A program made the translations under genes and the position numbers. This document shows positions 59,753 to 64,000 of a stretch of 64,000 nt of DNA, piece by piece (position 1 is the stretch's first letter; each line of letters begins with the position of its first letter). The notes beneath the pieces are model-generated. The model searched no databases. It was not told the DNA's origin and saw only the letters and a list, made by a program, of their open reading frames with translations. The stretch lies in the NCBI GenBank assembly GCA_950097015.1, contig CATNEN010000014.1, positions 868,001 to 932,000 on the forward strand. Direction: 5' to 3'. The stretch is from Macrostomum hystrix (Eukaryota > Platyhelminthes > Macrostomidae).

Positions 59753-60104
59753 AGGCATCAGCAGCTTGTGGGCAGCATTTTCGTGTCCAGGGCCAAGTCC
59801 GATAGCACGTAGCTCTACGCCCCAGTTTGGCACTGATACTGCCTGGCGATTGTGCCGTGCCAGTGCTTGAAATACCAGCGGGCTAACGGCGGCACTCACA
59901 TCATCATCCAAGAGACATTATCCGGGCCCTCCTGAGCGCGTTAGTTGCTCGAGGCAAACAGAACTCGCGACTTGGATCAAGGCGCGAAGCTGTTATTTGA
60001 CATGCTCTGCATAATATCCACACGGGAATGGAGAGTGAAGCTAGAAAGAGCCCGTTTCTTAGAAACTAAATCTATGAACGCTGGCAGAAATACCGTCTGC
60101 ACCG

Positions 60105-63003
60105 TCAGCCCGTCAGCGGATCAGCAGCGCCCCAAGCAGCCAGTATGACAACGTCTGTGAGCAGCACCAGCAGAATCACAGCGAACAGGGGCGAGTCCTT
60201 GATGGCCTGAAGATTTTGTTTGCGGAACAGAATTTATTTCGCCTAAAATGTCCCAGAGAGTATGGAGGAGCAGAGAATCGTCGTCCATTGTCAATTCTTT
60301 CTTGTGAAGGAACAATGCAATAAATTTTTCCAGCAGCAAGAGTCTCTCGGCTCACCACCCTGCGCAGCTTGATGTTGGTGAAGATGCGGTCTTGGCCAGC
60401 ATGGCGCCGAAGGCAGCGGAGTAGCCGAGAGTCAGCAGAGCCGTCTGGGCCCAGCACCTGGGTCAGCAGAGCCGCCAAGTGCTCACTGGTCAGTGGGAGT
60501 TCACGGCCATCACTATGCAGGGTTAGGGTTCATATTGTTCACCAGAGGACTGCTCATCTTGATGAGGCGCAGCTCCCTGAAGTGAAAATTGACTGCCACC
60601 GCCGCCACGGACAGCGCGATGCAACTGAGGAGGTCGCGACGATGCCGACGCCGCCTGGTCTGCCCAGCTGAAGCGTTTCAATCAGCAGATCCGGCGCGTC
60701 CAGTGGTTGTGAGCCGCCTGTTATTGGGAGTTTTTAGATGATTTTGACGAAGTTAAATTTTCTGATTTCCACAGCTAAGTCACTAGTTAACTTCCCACCT
60801 GGGAACCAAAAGTCTGCCGTCCAGTTGAGCACGCTGGAAATCGGGTCGTACGTCCCCACAAGGTTGCGGGTCAGATCTGCGGGCATTGTGCGAGTTTATG
60901 TCTTCATAAAAGACTATATTTCCTGTGACAAACAAACGAGCCTCAAAATAATTTTCTTCTGACTTCTTAGCTGGTAGATCATCACGACGGACGTCCTGTC
61001 TCCATTCGTGTCGAAAACAACTCGGCCCTGAAATTGAAAGCCTGGTTGTCATCGTCCGAAAGAGTGACTCGGCATGAGGTGCAGGAGGTTTCGCATCAAG
61101 GATGCTTTGAAGGACGCGTTGCTTAGCTGCAGCTCCTCGGTGTAGTTCCAGGACTGCAGCGTCTGGTTCAGCGCCAGGGCCGCCGACATCACCGAGTCGA
61201 AGCGGAGGTCGAAGCGACGAATCGTTTTCATCCAGGCATCCGCACACCTGTCTGGATAGTCGCTGAGGAACTGGGTGTACAGAGTCGGGACAGGAGTCCG
61301 GGATAATCGTGTTGGTGAATGGAAGGCTGAACTGAATCCAGAAGTATTTTGGACCGTAGGCTGCGAGCTTCTTTAGCTGAGTGGTTTGCGAGGCAGTGGC
61401 AACTGATGTTGTTTGTGTGAGGGCTTCAGAATGCCAATCACATCTAAAATAGTCAAGCTAGCGCTGGCGGGTGACAGCTCTCACCAAAGTGCGTGTCAGA
61501 TCCCGGAAGCGGGCGAACAGTGAATCACTCACCGCGCACTCGAACCTCTTTCCCGGGGTCTCCTGGCTGCCGACGCGCACAATGATGAAGATCCTGATGT
61601 CACTCTTCTGCAAGGGCGGATCACTTAACTAATTAATTTAAACTGGAGACAGCTTCGATAGAAGTTGAGATAATCGGACCGCTTACCAGCATGTTTAGTA
61701 TAGAGTCTGTCACGTCTCCGCTATAGATCATCTTCTGATAGTTGGTTAGGTTGTTCTGAATGAGGGCCGCCTCGAGCTGCAGGGCCACCTGAGATTTTAT
61801 AAAACAGTTGTGCGGGATGAAATTGGATACTGAACATGGAATATTGAATTGAAAGAATTGAAGAAAGAATTCAATAATTGAAACCAATTAGCAACCGAAT
61901 CACGACAGAGAGTTGGAAATCTCACAGGATAGACCACTTCGAAGTCTGTGGTGATGAGGCCAATCTTTTTCCAGCCGAATTTTTCAATCACCTCTTGGTG
62001 GGCTGCACAAACAGGCTGCTGGTGATGGGCAAGCGGATGTAGTAGGGGTAGGACGCCTTGTCACTCAGCGCTGGAGACGTGTTGGACATGCCGATCTATC
62101 AGGGTTTGTATTGGCGAATTGCGAACGTAAAGTAATATGCAACAGCACTAACTGACTTACGCTCCGTGTATACTCCTCACTTTTTGTCCTTCAATCCACA
62201 GGGGCATGTCCTTCAATTGACGAAACTAAACCCTGCCATGGTCTATAAATAGAGAAGGAAAAATACATCTATGCTCCATCAATGAATAAAGGGAAATCCT
62301 CCATGGTCCAGGGTAAACCCCTCCATGGTTCATCCATCGATAAGGTAAACCCTCTATGGTTCATCCATCAATAAGGTAAACCCTCCATGGTTCATCCATC
62401 GATTGTGGAGAATCCCTCCCATGGTCTATCAAGCGATTGCCGAAAATCTCTCCCTCGGTCCATCAATCAATTGTGGAAAACCACTCTATTTTCAATCAAT
62501 CGATAATGTAAAACAATATATTTCAGTCCCTCTTCAGGTCCCCCTCCTGAGCCGTCTCAGCTCACCTCGGGCAGGAAATAGTATTTTCCAATGTCCGCCA
62601 CGATCTGTGACTGGTGCGAATAGGCCGCGCCCAGCACCAACGCCTTGTTGGGCGGCTGCAGGTAGCCGTCGATGAGCGCCTTGGCCGCGCTGAACATCCC
62701 ATCCTGACAAGCGGAGGCCATTTTTTAAATCGCCTGTCACAAGGCACAGCAAGGAAGTCAGTGATTGGTGCGTTAGTGATAGATTCTCACCGCTTGTGCT
62801 GTAAGCAGCGTGTACTTCATCTCGAATGCCGGGAACCGGTCGCTGATGTTATTTTTAATGTAGTTGAAGCTGAAATTCAACTAGTCTTCGTCCTTGACGA
62901 AGGCGGGCGCGTTCGAGCTGATGCAGAGCACGTTGACCACCTGCCTGGCAGAGGCTGGGGCCGCGGCCAGCTGCAGGATCAGGCACAGGACGATCCAATG
63001 CAT
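60105..63003 (-). pseudogene. GABA-B receptor subunit 2-like gene, lesioned
   Basis: Exons recognised in order: 63003-62791 (signal peptide MHWIVLCLILQLAAAPASA), 62703-62566, 62095-61926, 61788-61687, 61607-61533, 61376-~60968, 60876-60799, 60717-~60525, ~60478-60356, 60206-~60105. The family is a class C GPCR with a Venus-flytrap ectodomain (KYYFLPE, SNTSPALSDKASYPYY, KFGWKKIGLI, GRVVFDTNGDRTS). TM1 is followed by ELRLIKMSSPLVNN; TM3 is LLTLGYSAAFGAMLAK and TM4 is AIKDSPLFAVILLVLL. Lesions: in-frame TAG at 62883-62881, a 1-base frameshift in 62095-61926 (170 nt), a frameshift near 61290, an in-frame TGA near 61040, a donor CAG|CTAAG in place of CAG|GTAAG near 60968, and frameshifts in TM1, after TM3 and after TM4. 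TM5-7 are not found. Uncorrected long-read indels are the alternative. Confidence 0.75.
62270..62490. repeat. Short minisatellite in an intron of the GABA-B-like gene
   Basis: About seven degenerate units of CCATGGTTCATCCATCGATA type with GGTAAACCCT spacers. Confidence 0.8.
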
Positions 63004-63265
63004 TGTTACTACGAGTATAGTTACTATATATACCTTATACGAGTATAGTATAATTACTATAAGCCCTGTGAAAACACTGTCTGCGCTGTCCGAGCTCAAG
63101 GTCAAGCACTCGGCAGGGGAGGCCCCGCCGGTCGGTGAGTTGCACCCGCGCCTGCCGCTCTCCCTTGCACAGCTGCCAGACGCGGTGTCGCGCACCGTAA
63201 ATATTGCTGAACCATGTATTATGTACTATGAATAATGTAAATAACCATGCTGAACTGACAGCATC

Positions 63266-63548
63266 TCAGAGTGTTCGCCCACCTACGTGAGTCTGAGGCG
63301 GGAATGGGAGCACTCGGGTCTGGTCCGACTTGGGAACCAGCAGATCCGGTCCCGGCGAGCAGTTCCGTACGCTCATTTGCAGGGAAACCGGCGTGCCCAG
63401 GGATCCAGTGGAACTGGCACAGTGTTGCTCTGCGCAAGCCCATTGAGCTGGGCGTTGCAGTCCAGAACAGAAGTAGAGCATGTGGTGCTGTGGCAGAGTG
63501 CCTACAAGGCCGCTTGGCTGTCCGAGTGAAAAAGTATACTCCAGCCAC
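63266..63548 (-). mobile_element. Non-LTR retrotransposon RNase H fragment
   Basis: The minus strand encodes CQFHWIPGHAGFPANERTEL followed by LAGTGS, the RNase H motif W-x-PGH-x-G-x-x-x-NE that ends the pol of several LINE clades. No RT or 5' sequence is present in the window. It is a truncated fossil. Confidence 0.7.
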
Positions 63549-64000
63549 CGAGCAGCCAGACCTGAAGCCTAATATGCAAACAGAACATGCACAAAGTGCT
63601 GAACGGAAGTAGAGAACGAAGCTCTTTTGAAATGTAATTCGACATCAACTCTCATACAGTCCAGTTTTAGATAAATGTATCAAGGAAATAATAAAAATGG
63701 TCACCTACATTTCAAACCTTACACCTGAGGACAAAGCTTAATGGAAAAGGCAATGAAGTGCTGTCATGTGCTGTTCAAACAGTTATTAACAGTAGAACTA
63801 CCAAGGGGGGAATTCCCCCCTTGACAATGTTTTTTGCTGCACCCGAACAGAACAATGCAAGCACACGAAACTCAAGAACACGGGCCAACTTTTTGTTGCG
63901 CATCTTCTGAAACAAGAAACAAGTCACCAGCTCTTCAGACCGTCAAGATATTCAATGTTTCTGGCCGAAGGTCCGATTTTCCCATAAGAGCTAGTGTATT
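63549..64000. other. Right end of window; no gene recognised
   Basis: AT-rich sequence with two AATAAT-like runs and the palindrome at 63802. No coding sequence identified. Confidence 0.5.
63802..63823. repeat. 22-bp perfect palindrome
   Basis: CAAGGGGGG-AATT-CCCCCCTTG is self-complementary over its full length. Function unknown; it could be a cruciform or protein-binding site. Confidence 0.6.

Noticed and set aside
59306..59911. 201-codon minus-strand Pro/Gln-rich gene
   Set aside because: Almost entirely the 21-bp array; the non-repeat N-terminal part matches nothing and lacks splice support. Kept only as a repeat.
60517..60530. Telomeric repeat (TTAGGG)
   Set aside because: Less than two units, inside a degraded gene.

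Overview
The window is metazoan nuclear DNA: genes are split by short GT-AG introns, there are SINEs, LTR retrotransposons and DNA transposons, and very many 20-32 bp minisatellites. The mix of a PFTAIRE-type CDK, ADAM genes, an apple/Gly-rich secreted protein and a GABA-B receptor-like gene fits a lophotrochozoan. The heavy intronic minisatellite load would suit a free-living flatworm such as Macrostomum, but that is an inference and not shown by the sequence.

Layout. 1-20.6 kb holds two tandem ADAM (reprolysin/disintegrin) genes, both on the minus strand, in a segmental duplication offset by about 13.8 kb at its left end. Copy B (12710-20363) is complete and can be read as 13 phase-consistent exons encoding 756 residues. 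Copy A (911-7268) has its first 11 exons in the window. Both have lost all four key residues of the zinc motif. Their proteins differ mainly in exons 9 to 11, while the flanking introns stay nearly identical. Between them a 4.0-kb element (8464-12488) has long terminal inverted repeats and a 6-bp target duplication. It resembles a Maverick/Polinton derivative and carries a PC4-like ssDNA-binding ORF and two further ORFs. 20.8-31.1 kb is a nest of mobile elements: a decayed plus-strand Gypsy, interrupted by a 7-kb TIR element flanked by CTAG, which contains a minus-strand Gypsy, which is itself split by a 644-bp solo LTR. 31.8-32.7 kb holds a tRNA-derived SINE with five tandem heads. 32.7-36.5 kb is AT-rich and without recognisable genes.

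36.6-50.1 kb is a CDK14-like (PFTAIRE) kinase gene on the plus strand: 11 coding exons, 715 residues, no lesion. Several of its introns are minisatellite arrays, including a 9-kb intron with four. Two large arrays follow (51.24-54.07 and 54.42-55.03 kb). 57.4-58.9 kb holds the 3' exons of a secreted apple-domain/Gly-rich protein of the ALK/LTK Gly-rich type. 60.1-63.0 kb, on the minus strand, is a GABA-B receptor subunit 2-like gene with stops, frameshifts and a damaged donor, so probably a pseudogene. A LINE RNase H fragment lies near the right end.

The genes show no shared pathway; CDK14 (cell cycle/Wnt), the ADAM paralogues (extracellular adhesion) and the receptor are unrelated neighbours. 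The distinctive biology here is the diverging ADAM pair, the PC4-bearing transposon and the minisatellite-filled introns.
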